Source of the DNA: JASHVB01 sp963780805
Lineage (GTDB): Bacteria > Pseudomonadota > Alphaproteobacteria > Acetobacterales > Acetobacteraceae
Assembly (NCBI GenBank): GCA_963780805.1
Contig: CAWADP010000009.1
Location: 682,001-746,000 of the forward strand
Length of the DNA: 64,000 nt
Direction: 5' to 3'
Below the pieces are notes generated by a model, which saw only the letters and a program-made list of their open reading frames with translations, was not told the origin of the DNA and did not search any database. This document shows, one piece after another, positions 34,728-43,888 of this stretch (positions within the stretch are counted from its first letter, which is position 1; each line of letters starts with the position of its first letter). The translations under genes were made by a program, and so were the position numbers.

Positions 34728-37700
34728 GTGTTCCCCGCGCACGCGGGGATGAACCCCAACAGCGTCATGGCACGACCGAGGTTCCGCGCACGCGGGGATG
34801 AACCGGCGCGACCGTCACTCGGCTGAGCGTGTTCCCCGCGCACGCGGGGATGAACCGGTGACAATGTCGCCCTGCGCCAGAGTGCCAGTGTGTTCCCCGC
34901 GCACGCGGGGATGAACCGGACATGATCCCGATGGATGCGGGGACGATGCAGTGTTCCCCGCGCACGCGGGGATGAACCGGCGCGATCGAAGGCGCGTAGG
35001 ACAGTGCTGTGGTGTTCCCCGCGCACGCGGGGATGAACCGGTGCCGAGACCCGAGATCGCCGCGCCGCAGATGTGTTCCCCGCGCACGCGGGGATGAACC
35101 GATGGATTAACCGTGGTGCTCCGCACCTACATCGTGTTCCCCGCGCACGCGGGGATGAACCTGATCGGGCAATCGCCGCCCCGCCCCAGGTGGTCGTGTT
35201 CCCCGCGCACGCGGGGATGAACCGCCGCGACGCAATGCTTCATGGATGAGTGGTACGTGTTCCCCGCGCACGCGGGGATGAACCGAACCCGGCGGCGTCC
35301 TGCACGCCCATCCACACGTGTTCCCCGCGCACGCGGGGATGAACCGCTTCATGCTCGAGTCCTTCACGGGGGAGGAAAGTGTTCCCCGCGCACGCGGGGA
35401 TGAACCGCAGATGCAGCACGCGATGTCCGCCGGCGGCGCGTGTTCCCCGCGCACGCGGGGATGAACCGTCGTGGCCATGCGCTATGCGGGTGACAGTGAC
35501 GTGTTCCCCGCGCACGCGGGGATGAACCGATCGAGGGCGACGTCGCGGCGATGCCGGCCGCGTGTTCCCCGCGCACGCGGGGATGAACCGGCGTGCAGCG
35601 TGCTGGCCGCGGCCGCCGACCCGTGTTCCCCGCGCACGGGGGGATGAACCGCCATTTGCGGAACGGGTTGGCGGGGTCGGGCCGTGTTCCCCGCGCACGC
35701 GGGGATGAACCGGTCTCCGTGCAGCCCGAGTAACAGCCTCACATGTGTTCCCCGCGCACGCGGGGATGAACCGGACGATCAGGCGAAGCTGCAGCCGGTG
35801 GTGTCGTGTTCCCCGCGCACGCGGGGATGAACCGCTGCGAAGGCGCGCGGTGACGCCGGACCGGCAGTGTTCCCCGCGCACGCGGGGATGAACCGCCGCT
35901 GCCGCATCTGGGGACGCAGCCGTGATCGTGTTCCCCGCGCACGCGGGGATGAACCGGCACCGACTCTCAGCTGGGACCAGTTGTATTGGGTGTTCCCCGC
36001 GCACGCGGGGATGAACCGCCAGTAGAGCGGCGCGGGGTTGCCCGGCGGCCGTGTTCCCCGCGCACGCGGGGATGAACCGGCACCCCTATGGGGTGCGCGC
36101 TTGCGCCCAGAGTGTTCCCCGCGCACGCGGGGATGAACCGATCCGCAACCAGATCGCGGCCGATCGCGGAAAGTGTTCCCCGCGCACGCGGGGATGAACC
36201 GAATTCAGCGCCTTGGTGGGACTGCCAACAATAGTGTTCCCCGCGCACGCGGGGATGAACCGGTTCTCGGCACCACCGAAGGCGTCATTAGAAGGTGTTC
36301 CCCGCGCACGCGGGGATGAACCGGGCTTGGTTGATTGGACGGCCGCAGTACAGCCGTGTTCCCCGCGCACGCGGGGATGAACCGAACCTTGCCCCAGTGG
36401 GACACATCCGCCGCCCGTGTTCCCCGCGCACGCGGGGATGAACCGGAGGAGGTTCGCAGCGCCATTGCACGGCTGTCGTGTTCCCCGCGCACGCGGGGAT
36501 GAACCGGCGTAATCAGACAGCCCTTCGTCTCTCGCGCGGTGTTCCCCGCGCACGCGGGATGAACCGCCGACGTAAGTTCCGAATGTGCCGGAGTTGGAGT
36601 GTTCCCCGCGCACGCGGGGATGAACCGATCCCGAGCGTCACCACAGAGGCAACGCGGTCGTGTTCCCCGCGCACGCGGGGATGAACCGGGGCGCAACGGC
36701 TCATCGACCGTGGTGAAGCGTGTTCCCCGCGCACGCGGGGATGAACCGGCGTTCGACGCCGACACCCGCCGCCTGGCAGTGTGTTCCCCGCGCACGCGGG
36801 GATGAACCGTGGGAAGCGATTGTCGCTGGGACTGGTGTCGAGTATTCCCCGCGCACGCGGGGATGAACCGGCGGCATTCTCGGTAGCGCCGAGACTGGCA
36901 AGGTGTTCCCCGCGCACGCGGGGATGAACCGTCGGGTCACAGCTCCTCCTCCGGTTCCCATTCGTGTTCCCCGCGCACGCGGGGATGAACCGGTGAGGGC
37001 ATTGGCGCCATACTGCTTATAGCCGTGTTCCCCGCGCACGCGGGGATGAACCGATCGTCAGCGCGCTTCCCCGCATCGGGGTGCCCGTGTTCCCCGCGCA
37101 CGCGGGGATGAACCGAAGCCGTAGCCGGGGAGCAGGGGGACCGTGACGTGTTCCCCGCGCACGCGGGGATGAACCGGTCACACTGCCGGCGTTGGCGTCG
37201 GTGGGGCTGTGTTCCCCGCGCACGCGGGGATGAACCGACGATGAGGGTGACCAAGCCTATTCTGGCGCAGTGTTCCCCGCGCACGCGGGGATGAACCGAT
37301 GCGGGTGGCGCCGTCGTGCGACATGGTGTGGTGTTCCCCGCGCACGCGGGGATGAACCGCGGCATCGCAGAACGCCACCACTTCCGCTGGGGTGTTCCCC
37401 GCGCACGCGGGGATGAACCGCGACATGTACCCGCTCATGCAGGCGCAGGAAGCGTGTTCCCCGCGCACGCGGGGATGAACCGAAATCTTCCCCGGCGATC
37501 TGCCGAGCAAGGTGGTGTTCCCCGCGCACGCGGGGATGAACCGGTGCATCACTGCGCGCGGCAGCACGAATACGCGTGTTCCCCGCGCACGCGGGGATGA
37601 ACCGGTGACTCGGTAGGGAACAAGGGGTGAATCTGGGTGTTCCCCGCGCACGCGGGGATGAACCGTCTGAATGCCGGCATGGGACGGTACTTGGGCCGTG

Positions 37701-37793
37701 TTCCCCGCGCACGCGGGGATGAAGAATTTAGCTACGGGCAAGCTGAGTTGGAATTCCCGTGTTCCCCGCGCACGCGGGGATGAACCGCCCTCT
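34728..37793 (+). CRISPR. Type I-E CRISPR array, first block (51 repeats)
   Basis: 29-bp repeats start GTGTTCCCCGCGCACGC and end GGGGATGAACCG; the inner GCGAC-type inverted arms CCCCGCG / CGCGGGG form the Cas6e hairpin. The unit is 61 bp with 32-bp spacers. I located repeat starts at 34728, about 34779, 34829 and then roughly every 61 bp to 37759. Variants: repeat 1 ends in C, repeat 2 is degenerate with a ~21-bp spacer before it, the repeat at 35134 ends in T, 35623 has a C to G change, 36539 lacks one G, 36842 reads GTATT, and 37698 has lost its CCG end. Several spacers are 31 or 33 bp. The last spacer is cut by IS630. Confidence 0.97.
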
Positions 37794-37795
37794 TA

Positions 37796-38993
37796 TAACC
37801 AGCCCGCGTATCGGCTGACTCTCGCCGCCCCTCCCGCGTCGGGCTGGGGCTTGGCAAATCGGCTGGCAGCTGATTCTGTGTTGGGCATCATAGCCTTGCA
37901 GGGAATCCGCCGATGGGCCAACCGATCGAGATCACCCGGACCGAGCTGTCCGCTGCGGCGTTGCGGGCTGTGGCAGGGAAGTGCGACAACGGAGCGGTCG
38001 TACGTCGGCTGTTGGCGGTTGCACTGTTGCTGGAAGGCCGTTCCCGGGAAGAGGCGGCATTGCTGAACGGGATGACCCGCCAGACGCTGCGCGACTGGGT
38101 GCATCGCTACAACGCCGCAGGGGTGGAGGGCCTTCGCTCACGGACCGGCCCCGGGCGACCGCCGTTTCTGACCGAGGCGCGGATGGAGGAATTGCGGGAA
38201 ATTGTGCTGAATGGGCCAGAGCCCGAGCGGCACACAGTGATACGCTGGCGGTGTGTTGATTTGTGCGCAGAAATCGCCGGGCGATGGTCAGTGAAGGTGT
38301 GCGAGCAGACCATGGGAACGTGGCTGCGCCGGTTGGAAATGACCCGTTTGCAGCCGCGTCCGTATCATCCGAAGAAGGATCCGGCGGCGGAGGTGCTTTT
38401 AAAAAAACTTCAGCGGCTTGGTGAAGGCGGCGTTGCTCGGCTCGGTAGCGGGCAAGCCGATTGAGATTTGGTTCCAGGACGAAGCCAGGGTGGGGCAGCA
38501 GGGCTCGCTGGAATACATCTGGGCCCCGATCGGCTCACGCCCCCGGGCGGTGCGGGATAACCGCCGTGATTCAGTCTATCTGTTCGGTGCCTTATGCCCA
38601 GCGCGCGCGACCGGAGCCGCGATCAGTATGCCGGCAGCCAACAGCGAGGCCATGAGCGAACATCTGAAGGAGATCGCCACACAGGTAGCGCCCGGCGCGC
38701 ATGCTGTATTGGTATGCGACGGTGCCGGTTGGCATCAGAGCGGTGATCGGCTCGAGGTCCCCGACAACATCACGTTGTTGCCCCTGCCGCCCTATTCGCC
38801 GGAATTGAACCCGATGGAGAATGTCTGGGACTACCTGCGCGGCAACAAGCTCAGCCACAGGGTCTGGGACAGCTACGACGCGATCGTCCGGGCATGCGCC
38901 GAGGCCTGGCGCTTCCTGATCGGCGACCCCGACCGGATCAGATCGATCGCCACGCGCGCCTGGGCGAGTGTCAATGTTTAGGCGGGCTGGTAT
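37796..38993 (+). mobile_element. IS630-family insertion sequence inside a CRISPR spacer
   Basis: The ends TAACCAGCCCGCG (left) and the reverse complement of GGCGGGCTGGTAT (right) are inverted repeats. The element is 1198 bp and flanked by TA on both sides (37794-37795 and 38994-38995), the usual IS630 target duplication. Removing it and one TA joins CCCTCT, TA and 24 bp to give exactly 32 bp between two repeats. Confidence 0.95.
37913..38981 (+). CDS. IS630-family transposase (two frames)
   Basis: The first frame (37913-38464) has an N-terminal helix-turn-helix, with LNGMTRQTLRDWVHRYNAAG and RPYHPKKDPAAEVLLKK. The second frame (from about 38403) has the DDE catalytic core: WFQDEARVGQQGSLEY (Asp), VCDGAGWHQSG (Asp) and SPELNPMENVWDYLRG (Glu). 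The frames join at TTTTAAAAAAAC (38397-38408). The shift needed is +1 or -2, so either slippage at the A7 run makes the full protein or the gene is damaged. About 345 aa when fused. Confidence 0.88.
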
Positions 38994-39019
38994 TACTGGG
39001 TGCTCTCCATGATGGGTAC

Positions 39020-39475
39020 GTGTTCCCCGCGCACGCGGGGATGAACCGATGTTCCGCCTGCTGATAGGCAATACGGATACGTGTTCCCCGCGCACGCGGG
39101 GATGAACCGATGCCGGCGTTGCCCGGCAGGGACCCGCTGCCGTGTTCCCCGCGCACGCGGGGATGAACCGATGCCGGCGTTGCCCGGCAGGGACCCGCTG
39201 CCGTGTTCCCCGCGCACGCGGGGATGAACCGGACGTGCCTGGCCTGATTGCCGCGGCCCAAACGTGTTCCCCGCGCACGCGGGGATGAACCGCGGTGTGA
39301 GGCGTTGCGGCAGGCCGGTAGCGAGTGTTCCCCGCGCACGCGGGGATGAACCGCTGCGCTTCCTGCTGGAAATGCACCCCTACAAGTGTTCCCCGCGCAC
39401 GCGGGGATGAACCGTCGATCCCATCACCTCCGGCGCACAGGCGACGGTGTTCCCCGCGCACGCGGGGATGAACCG
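39020..39475 (+). CRISPR. Type I-E CRISPR array, second block (8 repeats)
   Basis: The same 29-bp repeat resumes at 39020, 39081, 39142, 39203, 39264, 39325, 39386 and 39447 with 32-bp spacers. The spacers at 39110-39141 and 39171-39202 are identical. The final repeat at 39447 is intact, so this leader-distal end is not visibly degenerate. Confidence 0.97.
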
Positions 39476-39491
39476 AATTACGTGTATTCCC

Positions 39492-39617
39492 CTAAGCTTG
39501 GAACGATCCCGCGCACTGCTGCGGCGGCTGGTACGAATACTGCGCGTGCGCCGGTGCCGCGATCGTCAGTCCTACCAGGGTTGCGATCACTACCGCTCGG
39601 TTGACGCTGTGCATCAT
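39492..39617 (-). CDS. Short secreted peptide or truncated exported protein
   Basis: A 41-aa frame starts MMHSVNRAVVIATLVGLTIA and continues APAHAQ, a good signal peptide with an AHA cleavage site. Only about 16 residues of mature part (QYSYQPPQQCAGSFQA) remain before a TAG. It ends 17 bp from the last CRISPR repeat, so it may be a gene cut short at that border. No good ribosome-binding site. Confidence 0.4.
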   Translation of the reverse strand: MMHSVNRAVVIATLVGLTIAAPAHAQYSYQPPQQCAGSFQA

Positions 39618-39661
39618 GGCTGCTGTTTCGAGAACGACAGAATATCACACCTGTCAAGAGG

Positions 39662-40010
39662 GCGGCTGTGACCGTCCCGACCGGGCTGACCTCCCTGACC
39701 ATGCCTGTGGTCAGGATGGTCGGGTGGTCGCCCACGCACTCCCAATGGGGCGACCATCCGACCCCGTTCAGAAATCCCCCTCGCTGACTGTGGCTGGAAG
39801 CTGGCCTCCGACCGTCCTTTCCAGCCAACCGCCGACCGTATCCAAAACCATCTGTTTTCGGATACGGGCGTGGATGTGGGCGGGATGGCCGGGGTGATCC
39901 GGCGAGGGTGGTGCCGGGCTGGTGGTGGTGGCCAGAACGACCACCACGACCACCCTGGCCGATGCAATGGTCAGGGTGGTCAGCCTGGACAGGGTGACGA
40001 GTCAGCCAGG
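39662..40010. repeat. GGTCAGGGTGGTC-type repeat cluster 4
   Basis: Copies such as CCGACCGGGCTGACCTCCCT, GTGGTCAGGATGGTCGGGTG, GACCACCACGACCACCCTGG and ATGGTCAGGGTGGTCAGCCT surround the inverted repeat copy B. The layout mirrors cluster 3 beside copy A. Confidence 0.65.
39757..39860 (-). repeat. Inverted repeat copy B flanking the CRISPR-Cas locus
   Basis: On the minus strand this matches copy A (25432-25534) base for base except for two small differences near its middle-right. It lies about 280 bp beyond the last CRISPR repeat. The two copies are 14.2 kb apart and face each other. Confidence 0.9.
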
Positions 40011-40025
40011 GCCTTCTAGCGTCTC

Positions 40026-40618
40026 TCAACCGGTGACGCCGTTGAGCCATTTCCTGGCGAGTGGCACATCCATGTCTGGGATCGTGTGTCCGACCGACAG
40101 GACATGGTGGGTGACCGCCGCTCTGGCATCACGCAGGCGTTCGGCGAGGCGTGCGCCGTCTCCTGGCGATCTGCGGCTGTCCCTCTCGCCGTCGATGATC
40201 AACATGGGAATGCAGTTCGGCCGTGACGGTGGATCGTTGGCGAACGGCGAGAGCAACCGGAACAGGATGGCTCCCGCCAGGAGCGTCGGCCGGGTCAGCA
40301 GCAGGGCGCCGACATGATCGCACCGTTGGAGTACCCAATGGCGATGGGCGCCCTGGTGACGCTGTGGTGGGCGAGCATGGCCTCGATGAAGTCGGCCAGC
40401 ACTAGCACACGTCCGCCTCGTCGATGGAACCGATCCGGGAACCGATGGAAGAGGGCGAACCCGCCGTCGAGGGCGAGGACAGGCGATGGCGGTGCCAGGA
40501 GGCCAGCCAATGGCACCAGATCGCGTTCGTCGCCGCCGCAACCATGCAACAGCACCAAGGGCGTCTTGTCCTGGCGGGTGCCTGCAATGAACTGGTGGAC
40601 GTGGGGTTCGTCAGTCAT
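40026..40618 (-). pseudogene. Broken alpha/beta hydrolase (phospholipase/carboxylesterase type)
   Basis: From 40618 the frame reads HQFIAGTRQDKTPLVLLHGC, then GGDERDLVPLAGLLAP, ADFIEAMLAH and the nucleophile motif IAIGYSNGA (usually GxSxG). It then breaks; PTLLAGAILFRLL, PMLIIDGERD and VLSVGHTIPDMDV continue in another frame to 40026. A further local frame change near 40450 is likely (SIDEADV in a third frame). All parts match the YpfH-like carboxylesterase layout, so a once complete gene of ~200 codons is broken by at least two shifts. Confidence 0.7.
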
Positions 40619-40788
40619 GGCGGTAGTGATGGGCTGGTGCTGAGACGCGAATGCATCTTACACCTTATTGGTGAATTCGTCTTTCACGGCTGCGATTTTG
40701 TATGGTCACGATAGAAGCGGATGCAGCCCCTCCTACCCGTCTCGTCCTGGCGACTTGGTGGCATGGGATAGACTGGCGTGTAGCACCC

Positions 40789-41504
40789 TCACTGTTGTCG
40801 CCAGCTCGCCCGGATAAAATCGGCGTATGACTTTTGGATGTAGCGTCGAGCGGCTTCGAGGTTCCACTGCTCCTGCTGGACCAATGGCACGCCATATTCC
40901 GGCCCGGTGCCATCCCAGGTGACCTGCTGACCGGTCATGTCGCCTTTTGAGTCGACGAGGTTCGGTACCATGGCGGCCAGTTTCCTAAAGTTGGGTGCAA
41001 ACTTGCACGAGTGTCGCTGCCGACCAGCACATCCAACGCATGCATCGGGATATAGGTGATGGTCTCAGAGTTGGTCGTGTCCCCGATGCCATTCTCGTAT
41101 GCCCAACAGCGGCATTGTGTAAGGCTGGTCCTCCGAAACGAATAAGGTCACGATAACCTGTCGTCACCAACGTACTCATCGGCGCTTTGGTTGTGGTTGT
41201 CAGACCCGTACCAGAACTGCTCCGATGCATCGTAATACACCGGGCCATGAAATGCGCACACGGCGACGTTGGCGTACACCTCGTGCTCGAACTTGTTGGT
41301 CAATGTCAGGTCAACGTTCTGTGCGTAGGTGTCGATCGTCATCTGCGGGGCGACGACGATCTCACCCGTCACCGGGGAAACCACATCATTTATCCGCCGC
41401 GATATCCAGTTGATGCCGGTGACAACGGCACCCAGCAGGATCAGCTCCCGCCAGAAGCTGATGAGGAACCAGAGGGTTCCGCAAATGACAAGGAACTGAC
41501 GCAT
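40789..41504 (-). pseudogene. Membrane-anchored protein gene, multiply frameshifted
   Basis: It starts MRQFLVICGTLWFLISFWRE with one hydrophobic segment, then VSPVTGEIVVAPQMTIDTYA and a beta-rich domain to YVGDD. It continues in other frames as VIVTLFVSEDQPYTMPLLG, then AYENGIGDTTNSETITYIPM and ALDVLVGSDT, then KFAPNFRKLAAMVPNLVDSK and ends RYIQKSYADFIRASWRQQ. Three frame changes in about 700 bp break a gene of roughly 238 codons. Family not recognised. Confidence 0.5.
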
Positions 41505-41606
41505 ACCCTTTCTCCGGACCGAAGCTCATCCGCATCTCGGTCGATTGGAGCGCGGCAGGAACGGATGACCTGGATACACTGACCCGTCTCTACGTGCCTC
41601 AAGGTC

Positions 41607-41942
41607 GTGCAGTCGTGGCTCGGCTACCGGATGAAGAAGCGGGCGGGCAAGAAATCCTCGCCGCTCGATGACATCCGCCCCGAACGCTGGACCGCACGGA
41701 TGAGCGACGAGTTTTTAGAATTGCTATGGGTTCTCGAATCGACGCTTGCCATGGAGCCAGACTTGGAAAAGGCGCTGGACAAGGTCGTAGCTGGTCCCTG
41801 CTTCACCGCCGCTGAACTACCGACGCCAAAGCCGCAGGAGCACAAGGCACCTGGATCGGTCAGCGCCACAGGGGCGCTTCTGGAATTAATGGGCGTCGAG
41901 GACGACGACAGCGACGATGGCACTGACGATGATGAGGACTGA
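41607..41942 (+). pseudogene. C-terminal fragment of a type ISP restriction-modification enzyme
   Basis: The sequence VVQSWLGYRMKK, then KKSSPLDDIRPERWT and ELLWVLESTLAMEPDLEKAL followed by VVAGPCFTAAELP is, as I know it, the C-terminal end of the large single-chain type ISP (LlaGI-like) methyltransferase-helicase enzymes. The match begins abruptly near 41596, and nothing upstream belongs to the family. An acidic tail (DDDSDDGTDDDED) ends it. Only about 110 of 1500+ codons remain. Confidence 0.65.
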
Positions 41943-42149
41943 CCCTGAGCCGCACACTAAGGGCTTTAAGGCGATGGCAGCGGCAAACGCTGAACGCATT
42001 CATAGCGCCACAGCGTAAACGTAGTGATCATCACTATCGTCCGCGGCCCGCCAGACCCCAACAAACTTGGGGATTTTCACGCCTGCCGATTTGCCCTCCA
42101 TTTTGCCCCCCGTGTAAGCTGCCCGAACCAAACGCGCTATGGGTAGTTT

Positions 42150-43010
42150 GTGGGACGCTATCCGCGCCTGATCCTGCAACGCCGCCGCTGGATGGTGCGG
42201 CTGGTTGTGCCGGCCGATGTCAGGTCGGCCAGAGCGTGTGCAAGATCAGCACCGGCGAGACTGAGCATCGCGCCGTCAGCGAGCAGGGCCATGCCTGGGC
42301 CAACTGCGGGCGGCATGTGCCGGATGCCGGCGATGATGCCTACGCCGGACTGCGGTCGCTGCCCGATGGCGCCGCCGCCACGCGCACCGTTGATGCGATT
42401 GCCGGCCAGGTGACCCCGTTCCTCAAGTACCTCGACGACCGGAAGCCGCATGGCGACCCGGAAGGCGAGACTGGCTTGAGTGCCGCGACGGTGGGGCGGA
42501 AACTCAGCGAGCCGAGGAACTATTGGCGCTACTTGCCGGAAGTACGGCCCCAGTTCGCCGGGCGGCGGGTCGGCGACCTGGTGAAACGGCGGAAGACCAA
42601 GGAGGACCTGCGGCAGCAATTCCGCTCGGAGGACGTGGTGAGGCTATGGCGGGAAGCCGAGCAACGTGGCGATCCCGAGGTGGCCAAGACGATCGAGATC
42701 GCCGCCTGTTCGGACGCCCGGATCGAGGGCGTCGCCCAGTTGCGCACAACGGACATCCGCACCGATCCTGACACCAAGATCCGGTTCATGTGCATGGCTG
42801 ACAAGAGCGCGGAGGGAGACCGCTTCGTGCGGGTGCATCCGCAGCTCGCCAGGCTCATTGATGATGCTGTCAAGTACGCCGATCGGAGCGGCTACCTGAT
42901 TCACAGCGACGCGCGGAGCAGGGGTTGTGGTAGGCCAACCACACGCCGCACCCGCCAGGCTAACTGGTCGCGCGCGACCGCGACACGGTGTGCTCTACAG
43001 CATCTTCCAT
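42150..43010 (+). pseudogene. Broken tyrosine recombinase (phage-type integrase)
   Basis: It starts GRYPRLILQRRRWMVRLVVP in one frame and shifts near 42230 to FKISTGETEHRAVSEQ-like sequence. A core-binding part (SEPRNYWRYLPEV) and the first catalytic region (ACSDARIEGVAQLRTTDI with the conserved Arg, then KIRFMCMADKSAEGDRFVRV) follow. The distal HxxR...Tyr part is absent: after about 42910 the frame is out of register and overlaps an oppositely oriented gene. Inactive as it stands. Confidence 0.7.
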
Positions 43011-43399
43011 TCGCCGCGCGGCGTACGACACAGTTTGAATGTGAATTTCCGCGGGGTTGCCCAGTCAGGGTATGACACGGATGACTGCAGCGTCCGGCAA
43101 TCCATGCCGTTGTAATGGAAGCTGCCGGCCATCGTCAGCGATCCATGTCTACCGTCAGCCGGATTGCTCCATATCTCTGTCTTCCCGACAGCCGCCTGCT
43201 CTTGGCTGAGGAGCGTCTGCAAAGCCTCCCGCGCCAGTTTCCTGTCCTGGTCGTTCATCACCGGGCCGTTGTAGCCACGAAACGGGTTGAGTAGCTGTGC
43301 GTGGGCGGTCGAGACAAACGCCAAAGCGACGGCAAGGCCGCCTGCCAAGGCGATCCAGATAGAACGCTTCCGGCAGGACTGGCCGGCCAGGTTACGCAT
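42995..43399 (-). CDS. Exported surface-antigen-like protein
   Basis: A 134-aa protein with a signal peptide (WIALAGGLAVALAFVSTAHA, cleavage before QLLNPF). The mature domain begins NDQDRKLAREALQTLLSQEQ and has WSNPADGRHGSLTMAGSFHY, then GMDCRTLQSSV and KLCRTPRGEWKML. This resembles the 17-kDa surface-antigen/RT0821-type domain. The start at 43399 was chosen to place the signal peptide at the N-terminus; an upstream in-frame ATG at 43465 exists. Confidence 0.65.
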   Translation of the reverse strand: MRNLAGQSCRKRSIWIALAGGLAVALAFVSTAHAQLLNPFRGYNGPVMNDQDRKLAREALQTLLSQEQAAVGKTEIWSNPADGRHGSLTMAGSFHYNGMDCRTLQSSVSYPDWATPRKFTFKLCRTPRGEWKML

Positions 43400-43497
43400 G
43401 CATCGTATCGGCGCTACCTCGATTAGCGCCCTCAACGGCGGCGGCTCATTCAAAGCTTCCTCCATCCAGGCGACGCGAGACCGGCATTGGTTAAGTC

Positions 43498-43888
43498 AAT
43501 GTACCAGGTATTGCCACATCAAGCCACACCGGATGAAGCCTGCCTGGCCTGCGCCGGATTGCACGCTGCGGGCGTGTCCTGTGACCGGACGGTGAACTCT
43601 GTCAGGAAGGCCTCGCGCCTTCACTGCCGTCCTCAAGCGTCATAGTCAGGGCATTGCGGCCCGCGGTCGGTCGGTTGATTTCCCATCGCGGCCGAACCGG
43701 TGGCGGGGGCAGCAGGTGGTAGCAGCGCAAGGCTGTTAGGGAGCGCATTGGGGCGGGCGATAGCTCGCCAGGTTTCCCAGACGAATCTCAGGCACGGCCG
43801 CAGGCGGCCGTTGTGGCGCATCGCCCGTGCTCGCATCATTGCTGCTTCCTACTGCCTTCCGACATCGTCTCGGATCAAGTGGTCCGCC
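43498..43888. other. Intergenic region, no clear gene
   Basis: A 68-codon minus-strand frame (43633-43839) has no recognisable motif and may be spurious. Otherwise nothing is seen. Confidence 0.4.

Noticed and set aside
34457..37741. Open frames on both strands within the CRISPR array with repeated RFIPACAGNT or SSPRARGT
   Set aside because: They are translations of the CRISPR repeat and spacers, a well-known false gene pattern.
39601..39897. Plus-strand frame containing SDPVQKSPSL, also seen near 25.5 kb
   Set aside because: It is a translation of the 104-bp inverted repeat rather than a conserved protein; no start or stop is shared between the copies.
40789..40971. Taking the 60-codon frame as the C-terminus of the arylsulfatase at 52.4 kb
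   Set aside because: It joins better, through frameshifts, to the membrane-anchored protein at 41504, and it lacks sulfatase features.
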